Below are positions 1 through 7,212 of a DNA stretch of 9,041 nt, piece by piece. The translations under genes and the position numbers were made by a program. The notes under the pieces are model-generated. The model was given only the letters and a program-made list of their open reading frames with translations, was not told the origin of the DNA and ran no database searches. Source of the DNA: Paracoccaceae bacterium (GTDB lineage: Bacteria; Pseudomonadota; Alphaproteobacteria; Rhodobacterales; Rhodobacteraceae); the NCBI GenBank assembly GCA_009920225.1, contig RGAJ01000053.1:1-9041 (forward strand). Direction: 5' to 3'. Numbering within the stretch: position 1 is the stretch's first letter; every line of letters starts with the position of its first letter.

Positions 1-10
1 GGACTCTTGA

Positions 11-355
11 ATGGCAACGCATATTTCAATTCGTAAAGCGTCAGGAACATGGACAGTGCGCGCAGGTGGCGCGGTATTGGGCGAAACATCAAATGCACTG
101 GAACTCACTGAGGGCGATTTGAAACCTGTGATTTATTTTCCGCGGGCGGATTTGGCGATGGCGTTTTTGGATCGCACAGAACAAACATCAAAATGCCCCT
201 ACAAGGGCGAAGCAACGTTTTATTCCATCGTGACCAAAAGCAAGACACTGGAAAACATGGCGTGGAGCTATGAGGCACCAACCGACGCCGCGGCTGAGTT
301 GGCGGGTCATATCGCGTTTTACAGCCAAAATTTGGTCACTGTCGAACAAATCTAA
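11..355 (+). CDS. DUF427 (NTP_transf_9 family) small protein
   Basis: This is a complete 114-residue protein made of a single DUF427 domain (Pfam PF04248). Family hallmarks are visible: YFPRADL at residues 42-48, CPYKG at 62-66 just after a Thr-Ser-Lys stretch, a WSYEAP segment at 85-90, and a closing HIAFY stretch at 100-104. I see no signal peptide or membrane segment, so it is probably cytoplasmic. The family is a small beta-rich fold with no firmly established reaction, and I assign none. The ATG directly follows a TGA (8-10) that may end an upstream gene cut off by the window edge. A GGA at 1-3 could serve as ribosome binding site. The stop codon overlaps the stop of the convergent ClC gene by 4 bp. 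The family assignment is firm from motif memory; the function is unknown. Confidence 0.88.
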   Translation: MATHISIRKASGTWTVRAGGAVLGETSNALELTEGDLKPVIYFPRADLAMAFLDRTEQTSKCPYKGEATFYSIVTKSKTLENMAWSYEAPTDAAAELAGHIAFYSQNLVTVEQI

Positions 356-2007
356 CTGTGTTCTTCGGCGGCTGTGGCCGCCAAAGCTTCGTTATAGGCG
401 CGCAGTGCATCAACTTCGTACAGAAGACCTATAATCTGATTGGTGTCCCCTTGCGCCCCTAACCGAAGCACGGGGACATAGCGCGCGCCTGTACGACGAA
501 ACACAGGCATCGCGCCCGCAAGCGTACCGTGTTCGCCGACATAGGCACCATGTTCCACCATGTCCCAATGTTCGGTCTTTGGTTCATCAAGCGGGCGCAT
601 GATCGCCACGTTCTTGAACAAGGTCAAAAGATAATCCTGCGGTCCTGCCGCAAGATTGATTTTGCGCCGCGCGAGCTGGGTCAGGAAAAACGATTTCTCG
701 ACAAATTTTGCCGACAAAGCCGATGCCATGGACACCGCCACCAACACCGCCAACCCTGTCTGCCAGTCACCCCTCATTTCAAACACGATCAAGGTTGTCG
801 AAATTGGCGCCCCTAAAACAGACGCCGTAACCGCCGCCATCCCAGCCATGGCATATATGCTTGCCCCGCCTGACAAATGTGGCAAAACCGACGTGGCAAT
901 TTCGCCAAATGCCAAACCCGTCAATGCACCAATCATCAATGACGGGGAAAAGACCCCACCGCCCATGCGCCCCCCCATGGTGATTGCCACGGCCAAAACC
1001 TTTACCGCCACAAACAAGATGGCGACATCCATCACAATCTGACCGTTCAGCGCAGCAAAGGTGGTTTCATACCCGACCCCGATGATCATCGGAAATTTGA
1101 TCGCAAGCAGACCCAACAAAAACCCTGCAACCGACGGGCGCAACCACCGCGGCAATCCCAGCCGCGATTGCACGCGACCTGCAACATCATCGGCAAAGAA
1201 AATCGATTTCATCAAAACAACGGCAATTGCACCGCAGACCAATCCCAAAATCATAAACGCGGGCAGTTCGGCGTAAAATTCCAACTGCGACGTCACAGGC
1301 AAATTGAATTCGCGCACATCACCAAAGGCGATTTGATTGATCACCGCCCCCGCGACAGACGCGATCACGATCGGAGCAAAGGCATGCAAGGCAAAGTGGC
1401 GCAGCACCACCTCAAGCGCGAACAACGCCCCCGCAATCGGCGCATTGAAACTTGCCGCCACAGCGGCCGCAACGCCACATCCCAACAGATCCCGCGCCGT
1501 GATGCCGCGCGCGCCAATCCATTCGCAGGTTTTGCTGGAAATCAGCGCCGCAATATGCACAACCGGTCCTTCACGTCCCGCCGATCCGCCCGTGGATAGG
1601 GTAATCAAACTGGCCAAAGCGGATGCAATGCCTTCTTTTTGCTCAACGCGCCCCTCATGCAGCGCGGCCGCCTCGATCACATCTGCAACCGATCGCACCC
1701 GTCCATCTTTGGTCAATGTATGAAAAATAATTCCAACAATTACACCGCCGATGGTGGGGATTAAGACCACCCAATACCATGCCAAGGTTTCCGCGAACGA
1801 ATGCAACCTATTCACATCCGGCGTGCCATATGCCGTCTTTTGCAGCCATTCAATCGCCAATCGAAACCCCACGGCCGCAACGCCCGAGGCCAATCCAATC
1901 AGCAGCGCGACAATCCAAAACCCAAAGTGAAACACCAATTTGACTGCGCCAAATTCCAATCGCGCAGGCGTTTGTTGTAGGGTTTGGATGAATCGCGAAC
2001 CGATCAT
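352..2007 (-). CDS. ClC-family chloride channel/transporter with C-terminal CBS-like region
   Basis: This is an inner-membrane chloride-transport protein of the ClC family, 551 residues from the start chosen here. About ten hydrophobic segments span residues 20-440. The gating motif GREGP is at 144-148 (Glu146), and the anion-binding GVFSP motif is at 351-355. FNAPIAG precedes an ALEVV segment at 197-201. The first ClC signature, usually GSGIP, is degenerate (RSVAD near 105-109). The cytoplasmic tail, about 480-545, resembles one CBS unit (GTLAGAMPVFRRTG, then a GLLYEVDALRAY stretch). The ATG at 2007 is chosen because AAAAGG lies 8 nt upstream. An in-frame ATG at 2097 would overlap the divergent oxidase start and lacks a visible ribosome binding site. 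Whether this is a channel or a Cl-/H+ exchanger is open: the position equivalent to the E. coli internal proton glutamate appears to be Val. The family is certain; the start is fairly likely. Confidence 0.9.
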   Translation of the reverse strand: MIGSRFIQTLQQTPARLEFGAVKLVFHFGFWIVALLIGLASGVAAVGFRLAIEWLQKTAYGTPDVNRLHSFAETLAWYWVVLIPTIGGVIVGIIFHTLTKDGRVRSVADVIEAAALHEGRVEQKEGIASALASLITLSTGGSAGREGPVVHIAALISSKTCEWIGARGITARDLLGCGVAAAVAASFNAPIAGALFALEVVLRHFALHAFAPIVIASVAGAVINQIAFGDVREFNLPVTSQLEFYAELPAFMILGLVCGAIAVVLMKSIFFADDVAGRVQSRLGLPRWLRPSVAGFLLGLLAIKFPMIIGVGYETTFAALNGQIVMDVAILFVAVKVLAVAITMGGRMGGGVFSPSLMIGALTGLAFGEIATSVLPHLSGGASIYAMAGMAAVTASVLGAPISTTLIVFEMRGDWQTGLAVLVAVSMASALSAKFVEKSFFLTQLARRKINLAAGPQDYLLTLFKNVAIMRPLDEPKTEHWDMVEHGAYVGEHGTLAGAMPVFRRTGARYVPVLRLGAQGDTNQIIGLLYEVDALRAYNEALAATAAEEHS

Positions 2008-2036
2008 CAAAAGAACCTTTTCATTGCGGGTCTCAA

Positions 2037-2046
2037 AGCTTAAGCT
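2037..2046. promoter_or_regulatory. 10-bp palindrome in the divergent ClC/oxidase gap
   Basis: AGCTTAAGCT is a perfect 10-bp palindrome. It sits in the 73-bp gap between the divergent ClC (start 2007) and FAD-oxidase (start 2081) genes, where promoters for both must lie if the starts are right. It could be an operator half-site pair, but short palindromes also arise by chance, and I could not place convincing -35/-10 boxes around it. Confidence 0.25.
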
Positions 2047-2080
2047 GTTAACAGTGTGCCCCAGCATCAGAGAAGCTGCA

Positions 2081-3448
2081 ATGACAAATACCACCAATTA
2101 TCAGCCGTTTAAGGATCTTCTCGGCGATCGCTTCACGCAATCCCCGTCTGATCGCGCGCTTCATGGCCGCTCCGAAAGCCACTTTGACGAAATGCCGCCG
2201 GATGGCGTTGCCTATGTCGAAACCGTGGCCGAGGTTGAAGCGATTGTCGAACTGTGCAGCACGTATAATATCCCTGTGATCGGTTGGGGAACGGGCACAT
2301 CACTCGAAGCACAAGCCGCCGCACCATTGGGCGGCATCAGCGTCGATTTTTCCCGCATGAACAAGGTGTTGCACATTGACACAGACAATATGCTGGTCAC
2401 CGTTCAACCCGGCATAACGCGCGAGGCGCTTGACATCGAATTGCGCCACACCGGCCTGTTCTTTCCCGTCGACCCGGGCGCCAATGCGTCAATCGGGGGC
2501 ATGGCATCAACCCGCGCAAGCGGGACTACCACAGTCCGCTATGGCACAATGCGCGATAATGTCAAAGCGCTCCAAGTTGTCCCCGCAAGCGCGCGCGCCA
2601 TGCGCACAGGGTCACGTGCGAAAAAATCATCAGCAGGCTATGATCTCACATCACTTTTTGTGGGCGCCGAAGGAACATTGGGCCTTATCACTGAACTCAC
2701 CCTGAAACTCCATCCCCGCCCCGAAGCCGTCAGCGCAGGCATTGTCGCCTTTCCCGACATGGTCAACGCCGTCGACGCGGTGATTGCAACAATCCAAATG
2801 GCGCTTCCCATGGCACGGATCGAATTCGTGGACCCAGACGCGGTGCGCGCCTTCAACGCATATTCGGGCACCTCGATCCAGGAACGTCCTCAGCTCCTCT
2901 TTGAACTCCACGGAACAGAGGCATCGGTCGCCCAAGACGCCGAAACCTTCCGCGATATTTGTGATGGCTTTGGTGGGGAAGAATTTCAATGGTCCTCTAA
3001 ACCCGACGACCGTAAAACGCTTTGGACAATGCGCCACAATGCCCACTACGCGATCTTGGCGTCCCGCCCTGGATCCCGCGCCATCGTCACCGACATTTGC
3101 GTGCCCATTGCAAAACTGGCCCAAGCGATCCGCGAAACCCGCGATGACATCACACAAAGCGGGATCAAAGGCCCAATGTTGGGCCATGTGGGCGACGGAA
3201 ATTTTCACACCCTTCTCTTAATCGATCCAGATCAACCGCATGAAAAACAAATCGCCCAAGACCTCTCTGACAGGATGGCACATCGCGCCTTGGCCTTGGG
3301 CGGCACCTGTACGGGCGAACACGGCATCGGTTTAGGGAAAAAGAAATTCATGACCGCCGAACATGGTGACGCTTGGGCGATGATGGGTATGATCAAATCC
3401 GCCCTGGACCCAAAAAACATCTTTAACCCTGGAAAACTGGTCCCCTGA
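2081..3448 (+). CDS. FAD-linked oxidase, D-lactate dehydrogenase (cytochrome)/GlcD-like
   Basis: This 455-residue flavoprotein belongs to the FAD_binding_4 plus FAD-oxidase_C family, which includes cytochrome-linked D-lactate dehydrogenase and glycolate oxidase subunit GlcD. Such enzymes oxidise a 2-hydroxy acid to a 2-oxo acid and pass electrons to the respiratory chain. The FAD-binding half carries GWGTGTS at 68-74, FPVDPGANASIGGM at 128-141 and GAEGTLG at 195-201. The C-terminal half carries GHVGDGNFH at 368-376, GTCTGEHGIG at 408-417 and FNPGK at 448-452. No iron-sulfur domain or signal peptide is seen. The ATG at 2081 is chosen because the protein then begins just before the conserved region, preceded by a GAGAAG-like site. 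The frame stays open back to 1940, but that part lies antisense to ClC and looks non-homologous. No glcE or glcF is adjacent, which favours a stand-alone D-lactate dehydrogenase. The exact substrate is inferred. Confidence 0.88.
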   Translation: MTNTTNYQPFKDLLGDRFTQSPSDRALHGRSESHFDEMPPDGVAYVETVAEVEAIVELCSTYNIPVIGWGTGTSLEAQAAAPLGGISVDFSRMNKVLHIDTDNMLVTVQPGITREALDIELRHTGLFFPVDPGANASIGGMASTRASGTTTVRYGTMRDNVKALQVVPASARAMRTGSRAKKSSAGYDLTSLFVGAEGTLGLITELTLKLHPRPEAVSAGIVAFPDMVNAVDAVIATIQMALPMARIEFVDPDAVRAFNAYSGTSIQERPQLLFELHGTEASVAQDAETFRDICDGFGGEEFQWSSKPDDRKTLWTMRHNAHYAILASRPGSRAIVTDICVPIAKLAQAIRETRDDITQSGIKGPMLGHVGDGNFHTLLLIDPDQPHEKQIAQDLSDRMAHRALALGGTCTGEHGIGLGKKKFMTAEHGDAWAMMGMIKSALDPKNIFNPGKLVP

Positions 3449-3465
3449 CGACTGGCCGTTTCATC

Positions 3466-3486
3466 TTTGCAAAAATACTCTGGGGG
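3466..3486 (+). repeat. Rhodobacterales-type intergenic repeat core
   Basis: TTTGCAAAAATACTC at 3466-3480 leads straight into a G-run. I recall this motif followed by G-rich and C-rich hairpins as frequent between genes in Rhodobacterales genomes, usually downstream of stop codons. Only one copy is in this window, so its repeat status rests on memory and not on the sequence shown. Confidence 0.45.
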
Positions 3487-3488
3487 TT

Positions 3489-3508
3489 TGGGGGCAAAGC
3501 CCCCATTT
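3489..3508 (+). terminator. Intrinsic terminator-like hairpin after the FAD oxidase
   Basis: TGGGGGC and GCCCCCA form a perfect 7-bp, G/C-rich stem with an AAA loop (3489-3505), followed by TTT. It lies about 40 nt after the oxidase stop and before the convergent recN stop, where a terminator is expected. The short T-run makes it a modest intrinsic terminator on the plus strand. On the minus strand no T-run follows directly, although a run of five T's lies further on. Confidence 0.6.
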
Positions 3509-3510
3509 GT

Positions 3511-3529
3511 CGGATCGCGCAGCGATCCG
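3511..3529. terminator. Second hairpin in the oxidase/recN convergent gap
   Basis: CGGATCGC and GCGATCCG form a perfect 8-bp inverted repeat around a GCA loop. It lies 12 bp beyond the recN stop on the minus strand, and only 5 bp after the neighbouring G/C hairpin. No T-tract follows on either strand, so it may protect a 3' end or act together with the neighbour as a bidirectional stop. It is part of the same repeat-like block. Confidence 0.45.
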
Positions 3530-3541
3530 AAACACGATGCA

Positions 3542-5194
3542 TCACGCACCCTCAATCAATGCGCGTGCGGCCTCTCGTGCGGCATCTGTGATCGTATCCC
3601 CTGAAATCATCCGCGCGATCTCATCGACGCGTGCGGCCTCATCCAAAACATGAACCCGCGAAAACGTCTCGTCTTGACGCTGCTCTTTTGCAACTTGAAA
3701 ATGTTGCCGCCCCAAGGCCGCAACTTGCGGCGAATGGGTGACAACCAATACCTGCCCCCCCTGCGCCAAACTGGCCAAGCGTCGCCCAACCGCATCTGCG
3801 GTTGCCCCGCCAACACCGCGATCAATCTCGTCAAAGATCATTGTCGCGGATGCGTCTGTCCCACTCAGGCACACTTTCAACGCCAATAAAAACCGGCTCA
3901 ATTCGCCGCCAGACGCAATCTTGGCCAAGGGACCGGATGGCGCGCCTGGGTTTGTGGCGACCACAAAATCCACCTGATCCACCCCGTCGGGACCTGCCGC
4001 GACCGTGCTGATTTGGGTGGAAAACTGCGCCCGCTCCATTTTCAAAGGGGCCAATTCTTGTGCCATCGCGACATCCAACTTGGCCGCGGCTGTACGCCGT
4101 GCTGCGCTTAACTCTGCACTTACCGACGCATAGACCGTCTCTGCTTGCGCAACGGCGCGTTCAAGCTCGTGCAAGGCATCCTCACCACGATCAAGCGTAT
4201 CCAACCGCGTCGCGAGCGTTTCGCTCAAGGACACCAAAGCATCAGGGGCAACCTGATGTTTTCGCGCCAAACCACGCAGCGCAAAAAGCCGCTCTTCGAC
4301 CTGTTCCAATTCATGCGGATTGAACTCAAGCGCGTAAATCGCACGATCAACCCCGTCTGCGGCCTCTTGTAATTCGATCAGCGCACGGTTGAGCGCAGCA
4401 ATCGGCGCATCAAGCTGCCCTTCGGCACGCTCGGACGCGGCGTCCAGCCACCGCACGGCATCGGTCATCATCCCTTCTGCCCCGTCACGGCTCAACGCTT
4501 GGGATGCTTTTGCGATATCATCACGGATACGCTCGGCCCCCTGCATCAACCGACGGTGGGTGTCCAATTCGTCTTCTTCGCCCGCTTGCGGATCAAGCGC
4601 ACGCAATTCGCCAACAGCGTGGCGCAAGAAATCTTCTTCTGCGCGCAAAACCGCTTGGTCATCGCGCGCTTGTTTCAAGGCTTTCTTCGCAGCACTCAGA
4701 TCACGCCACGCCTGACGCACAGCACCTTGTAACGGCGCGTATGCGCCAAAGGCATCCAACACCGAGCGGTGGTTTTGCGGGTTCAACAGCCCGCGATCAT
4801 CATGTTGCCCATGCAATTCAACCAATGTTTCAGACAAAGCGCGCAGCACGTCGCCCGAAACACGCCGATCATTGATCCAAGCGGTTTTGCGCCCGTCACG
4901 GGTGTTCACCCGACGCAGGATCAATTCATCCTCAATCTCGATCCCCGCTTCAGACAAAATCGCATGCGCGGGATGTGTGGCGGGGATATCAAACCATGCT
5001 GAAACTTCGCCCTGATCTTGACCCTGACGCACCAAATCGGCGCGCCCGCGCCATCCCAGAACAAAACCCAAACTATCGAGCAAAATGGATTTACCCGCGC
5101 CTGTTTCCCCTGTGAGAACGTTCAAGCCACCGGTAAATTCCAAGTTAAGCTGATCAATGATCAGCATGTTCCGAATGTCTAAACCCCGCAGCAT
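3542..5194 (-). CDS. recN: DNA repair protein RecN
   Basis: RecN is an SMC-like cytoplasmic ATPase that acts at DNA double-strand breaks during RecA-dependent repair. This 550-residue protein has the usual family length. It has Walker A GETGAGKS at 29-36, and LHGQHDDRGLL near 127-137, the typical Q/H-rich segment. A coiled-coil middle (about 165-390) is rich in Ala, Arg, Glu and Leu. The ABC signature SGGELSR is at 428-434, Walker B MIFDEID is at about 452-458, and the switch histidine is in VTHSPQ at 485-490. The ATG at 5194 places the conserved LRGLDIRNMLI beginning at the N-terminus, with GGAG about 11 nt upstream. The frame is open further upstream, but that stretch overlaps the bamD end. 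The gene starts 16 bp after the bamD stop and is probably co-transcribed with it. It is the last gene of the minus-strand run. Confidence 0.96.
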   Translation of the reverse strand: MLRGLDIRNMLIIDQLNLEFTGGLNVLTGETGAGKSILLDSLGFVLGWRGRADLVRQGQDQGEVSAWFDIPATHPAHAILSEAGIEIEDELILRRVNTRDGRKTAWINDRRVSGDVLRALSETLVELHGQHDDRGLLNPQNHRSVLDAFGAYAPLQGAVRQAWRDLSAAKKALKQARDDQAVLRAEEDFLRHAVGELRALDPQAGEEDELDTHRRLMQGAERIRDDIAKASQALSRDGAEGMMTDAVRWLDAASERAEGQLDAPIAALNRALIELQEAADGVDRAIYALEFNPHELEQVEERLFALRGLARKHQVAPDALVSLSETLATRLDTLDRGEDALHELERAVAQAETVYASVSAELSAARRTAAAKLDVAMAQELAPLKMERAQFSTQISTVAAGPDGVDQVDFVVATNPGAPSGPLAKIASGGELSRFLLALKVCLSGTDASATMIFDEIDRGVGGATADAVGRRLASLAQGGQVLVVTHSPQVAALGRQHFQVAKEQRQDETFSRVHVLDEAARVDEIARMISGDTITDAAREAARALIEGA

Positions 5195-5210
5195 GGGCGA
5201 TGATGCTCCG

Positions 5211-6053
5211 TTATAGCCATTGGCCCTTGATGACCTGACGATGGATTTCTGACAACCAACTGGTTCCAAAGACACCGGGTTTCAAACCTTGTGCGGTCAA
5301 CAGGCTATACGCACGATCATACCATTCGGTCGAACGGAAATTATGCCCCAAAATCGCGGCGGCTGTGCGTGCTTCGTCGCGCAGGCCAAGCGCAAGATAG
5401 GCCTCGCTCAGACGATATAGCGCTTCTGGCGTATAGCTCGTGGTTTGGAAATCTTCCACAACAGTGCGGAACCGATTTATCGACGCGGCAAAGTTTGACC
5501 GTTTCAGGTAATAGCGGCCAACTTCCATTTCCTTACCTGCCAAATGATCAAACGCCAGATCGAATTTCAACGCGGCGGAACGGGCATATTCGCTGTCTGG
5601 ATATTGTTCGATCACAACGCGAAACGCCTGTAACGCGCCCATGGTCAAGGATTGGTCACGACCCACATCTTCGATTTGATCATAATAGCTGAGCGCGATT
5701 AAAAACTGTGCCCAAGCGGCATCTTCGTCGGCGGGATAAAAATCGATGTAACGCTGTGCAGAGGATCGCGCCTCTTCAAAGGCTTTGTTTTCGTGATGGG
5801 CATAGGCCTGCATGATCAAGCCACGCTTGGCCCATTCTGAATAGGGATACAGACGCTCAATCTCGGAAAAGAAAAATGCCCCGTTCGCAAATTTGCCGCG
5901 ATTGATTTCATATTCACCACGGGCAAAGATTTCTTGGGGCGGGTATCCTTCGACATTGACAAACGTTGCCTTTTTTGACCCGCTGCATCCAGCCAGAACA
6001 ACCATGGCCAACATCCCACTGACCAAGATCGTTTTGAATTTGCCTGCAGCCAT
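5211..6053 (-). CDS. bamD: Outer membrane assembly lipoprotein BamD (ComL/YfiO family)
   Basis: BamD is an essential periplasm-facing lipoprotein of the BAM complex, which folds beta-barrel proteins into the outer membrane. The protein has 280 residues. A lysine-containing N-terminus and hydrophobic core (residues 8-20) lead to the lipobox LAGC, with lipidated Cys23. After it come tetratricopeptide-like helices, including YPPQEIFARGEYEINRGKF at about 37-55, an ERLYPYSEWA stretch, and QYPDSEYARSAALKFDLA near 149-166. This pattern of residues before each Tyr-Pro is typical of BamD. The ATG at 6053 gives an intact signal peptide, and GGTGGGA lies just upstream. A 112-bp gap follows lpxC with no clear terminator hairpin, so readthrough from lpxC is possible. 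I found no convincing promoter there. recN follows after 16 bp. Confidence 0.94.
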   Translation of the reverse strand: MAAGKFKTILVSGMLAMVVLAGCSGSKKATFVNVEGYPPQEIFARGEYEINRGKFANGAFFFSEIERLYPYSEWAKRGLIMQAYAHHENKAFEEARSSAQRYIDFYPADEDAAWAQFLIALSYYDQIEDVGRDQSLTMGALQAFRVVIEQYPDSEYARSAALKFDLAFDHLAGKEMEVGRYYLKRSNFAASINRFRTVVEDFQTTSYTPEALYRLSEAYLALGLRDEARTAAAILGHNFRSTEWYDRAYSLLTAQGLKPGVFGTSWLSEIHRQVIKGQWL

Positions 6054-6165
6054 TTATCCCACCCTTATACCTACATGATCACGATATTGACCTATGTTTC
6101 TTAAGAGGTCTAGCATATAAAATCGACAGGAAAAATGCCCATAACGCGATTGTTCAGATTTTTGC

Positions 6166-7086
6166 TTATGCGACCGCGCAGACTTCGTCTAGATGCGCGC
6201 CTGCCCCTGGCAAAATGGCGGCCAATGCGCTGTCACAGGTGATGATTTCAAACGCATCGCGTTGTGAAAACAGGGTGCGCAGCAGCATGTTTGTGATCGC
6301 ATGACCTGCACGATGACCCACATATCGCCCGATGATCGGTGCACCCGCCAGCGCGATATCACCCAAAGCATCCAACATTTTGTGACGCACAGCTTCGTCC
6401 GCGTGACGCAAACCGCCGGGGGACAGAACTTTGTCACCATCGACAACAACAGCGTTTTCAAGCGTCCCGCCCAAGGCCAAGCCGTTGGCGCGCATGATCT
6501 CGACGTCACTGTTACGACAGAATGTGCGGCTGTCACACAGTTCGCGCACAAAGGATCCGTTCGACAAATTCATTGATTTGCTTTGCACACCAATCGCTTC
6601 GTCCGCGAACTCGATGTGAAAGCTCATTTCAGGCGCATCCGCGGGTTCAAAGCGCGCCCACCCCGTATCGGTTTTAAATTCGACCGGCTTTGTGATACGA
6701 ATGGCTTGGATGGGTTTGTCCAAAGGCATCACACCTGCGGACAAGATTTCGCGCACGAACGGAACCGCAGAGCCATCCAAAATCGGGAATTCAGGGCCGT
6801 CCACTTCGATCAGCACGTTATGAACACCACATCCAGCCAAAGCAGCCATGACATGTTCAATCGTTGACACATCCACCCCATGATCGCCAATCAACTTGGT
6901 GCACAAAGGGGATTGTTCCACACGGTCCCACCGCGCAGGGATCAGTGTTTCACCAATTTCAATATCGGTACGCTTGATCCAAATACCATGATCAACCCCG
7001 GCAGGGATCATACGCAATGTGACATCTGCACCAGAGTGGAGCCCCACATCATGGAACGTCAGCGTTTTGGAAATTGTGGTCTGCAA
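6166..7086 (-). CDS. lpxC: UDP-3-O-acyl-N-acetylglucosamine deacetylase LpxC (TTG start)
   Basis: LpxC is the zinc-dependent cytoplasmic enzyme that deacetylates UDP-3-O-acyl-GlcNAc, the committed step of lipid A synthesis. The protein has 306 residues, the normal length. The N-terminal FHDVGLHSG segment is at 11-19. STIEHVMAAL at 74-83 supplies Glu77 and the zinc ligand His78. SRTF is at 186-189, and HKMLDALGD at 235-243 supplies His235, Lys236 and Asp239. GHRAGH at 257-262 supplies His262. All expected catalytic and zinc residues are present. The Gly usually following RTF is Cys here. The only start codon between the upstream in-frame stop and the conserved N-terminus is TTG at 7086, preceded by a GGGGG run. 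The next Met is residue 26, too late. A terminator separates it from ftsZ, so it probably has its own promoter. Confidence 0.96.
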   Translation of the reverse strand: MQTTISKTLTFHDVGLHSGADVTLRMIPAGVDHGIWIKRTDIEIGETLIPARWDRVEQSPLCTKLIGDHGVDVSTIEHVMAALAGCGVHNVLIEVDGPEFPILDGSAVPFVREILSAGVMPLDKPIQAIRITKPVEFKTDTGWARFEPADAPEMSFHIEFADEAIGVQSKSMNLSNGSFVRELCDSRTFCRNSDVEIMRANGLALGGTLENAVVVDGDKVLSPGGLRHADEAVRHKMLDALGDIALAGAPIIGRYVGHRAGHAITNMLLRTLFSQRDAFEIITCDSALAAILPGAGAHLDEVCAVA

Positions 7087-7096
7087 AGGACCCCCG
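7087..7096 (-). promoter_or_regulatory. Ribosome binding site that fixes the lpxC TTG start
   Basis: On the minus strand a GGGGG run (7092-7096) sits 5 nt before the TTG codon at 7086-7084. No ATG or GTG lies in frame between the upstream TAA and this TTG, so the purine-rich run and the conserved second-residue-onward sequence jointly fix the start. Confidence 0.6.
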
Positions 7097-7116
7097 CAAG
7101 ATTGATTTCTATTACC

Positions 7117-7131
7117 TTAATTATTCGTTAC
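7117..7131. promoter_or_regulatory. CtrA-like box upstream of lpxC
   Basis: TTAA-N7-TTAC matches seven of eight bases of the alphaproteobacterial CtrA consensus TTAA-N7-TTAA. It is centred about 38 nt before the lpxC start codon. A second such box lies at the ftsZ promoter. Matches of this quality are not rare in A/T-rich gaps, so this is a candidate only. Confidence 0.3.
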
Positions 7132-7155
7132 GTGGGTCGCGGCGTAAAGACAATT

Positions 7156-7175
7156 CACTCTTTGTGACTCATTGT
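7156..7175. repeat. Tandem 10-bp direct repeat upstream of lpxC
   Basis: CACTCTTTGT and GACTCATTGT are adjacent 10-mers matching at eight of ten positions, so they repeat at one helical turn. An overlapping inverted repeat, CTTTGT (7160-7165) with ACAAAG (7177-7182), shares the second arm region. They lie between the ftsZ terminator and lpxC, where a regulator of lpxC could bind. No known operator is recognised. Confidence 0.3.
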
Positions 7176-7212
7176 AACAAAGCCATTTGTGATAGGCAAA
7201 AACCCGCCAAAG

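Noticed and set aside
1168..1599. 143-residue open frame on the plus strand inside the ClC gene
   Set aside because: It is Arg/His-rich and antisense to transmembrane segments of ClC, as expected of a shadow frame.
1940..2080. N-terminal extension of the FAD oxidase by 47 residues
   Set aside because: It overlaps the ClC coding region, resembles no flavoprotein N-terminus, and the ATG at 2081 fits the family start.
2651..3208. 185-residue open frame on the minus strand inside the FAD oxidase
   Set aside because: It is antisense to conserved flavoprotein motifs and shows no recognisable protein features.
6088..6122. Plus-strand TTGACC followed by A/T-rich TATAAA in the lpxC-bamD gap
   Set aside because: No plus-strand gene lies downstream, and the same bases are part of the bamD leader. 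It looks like a chance match.
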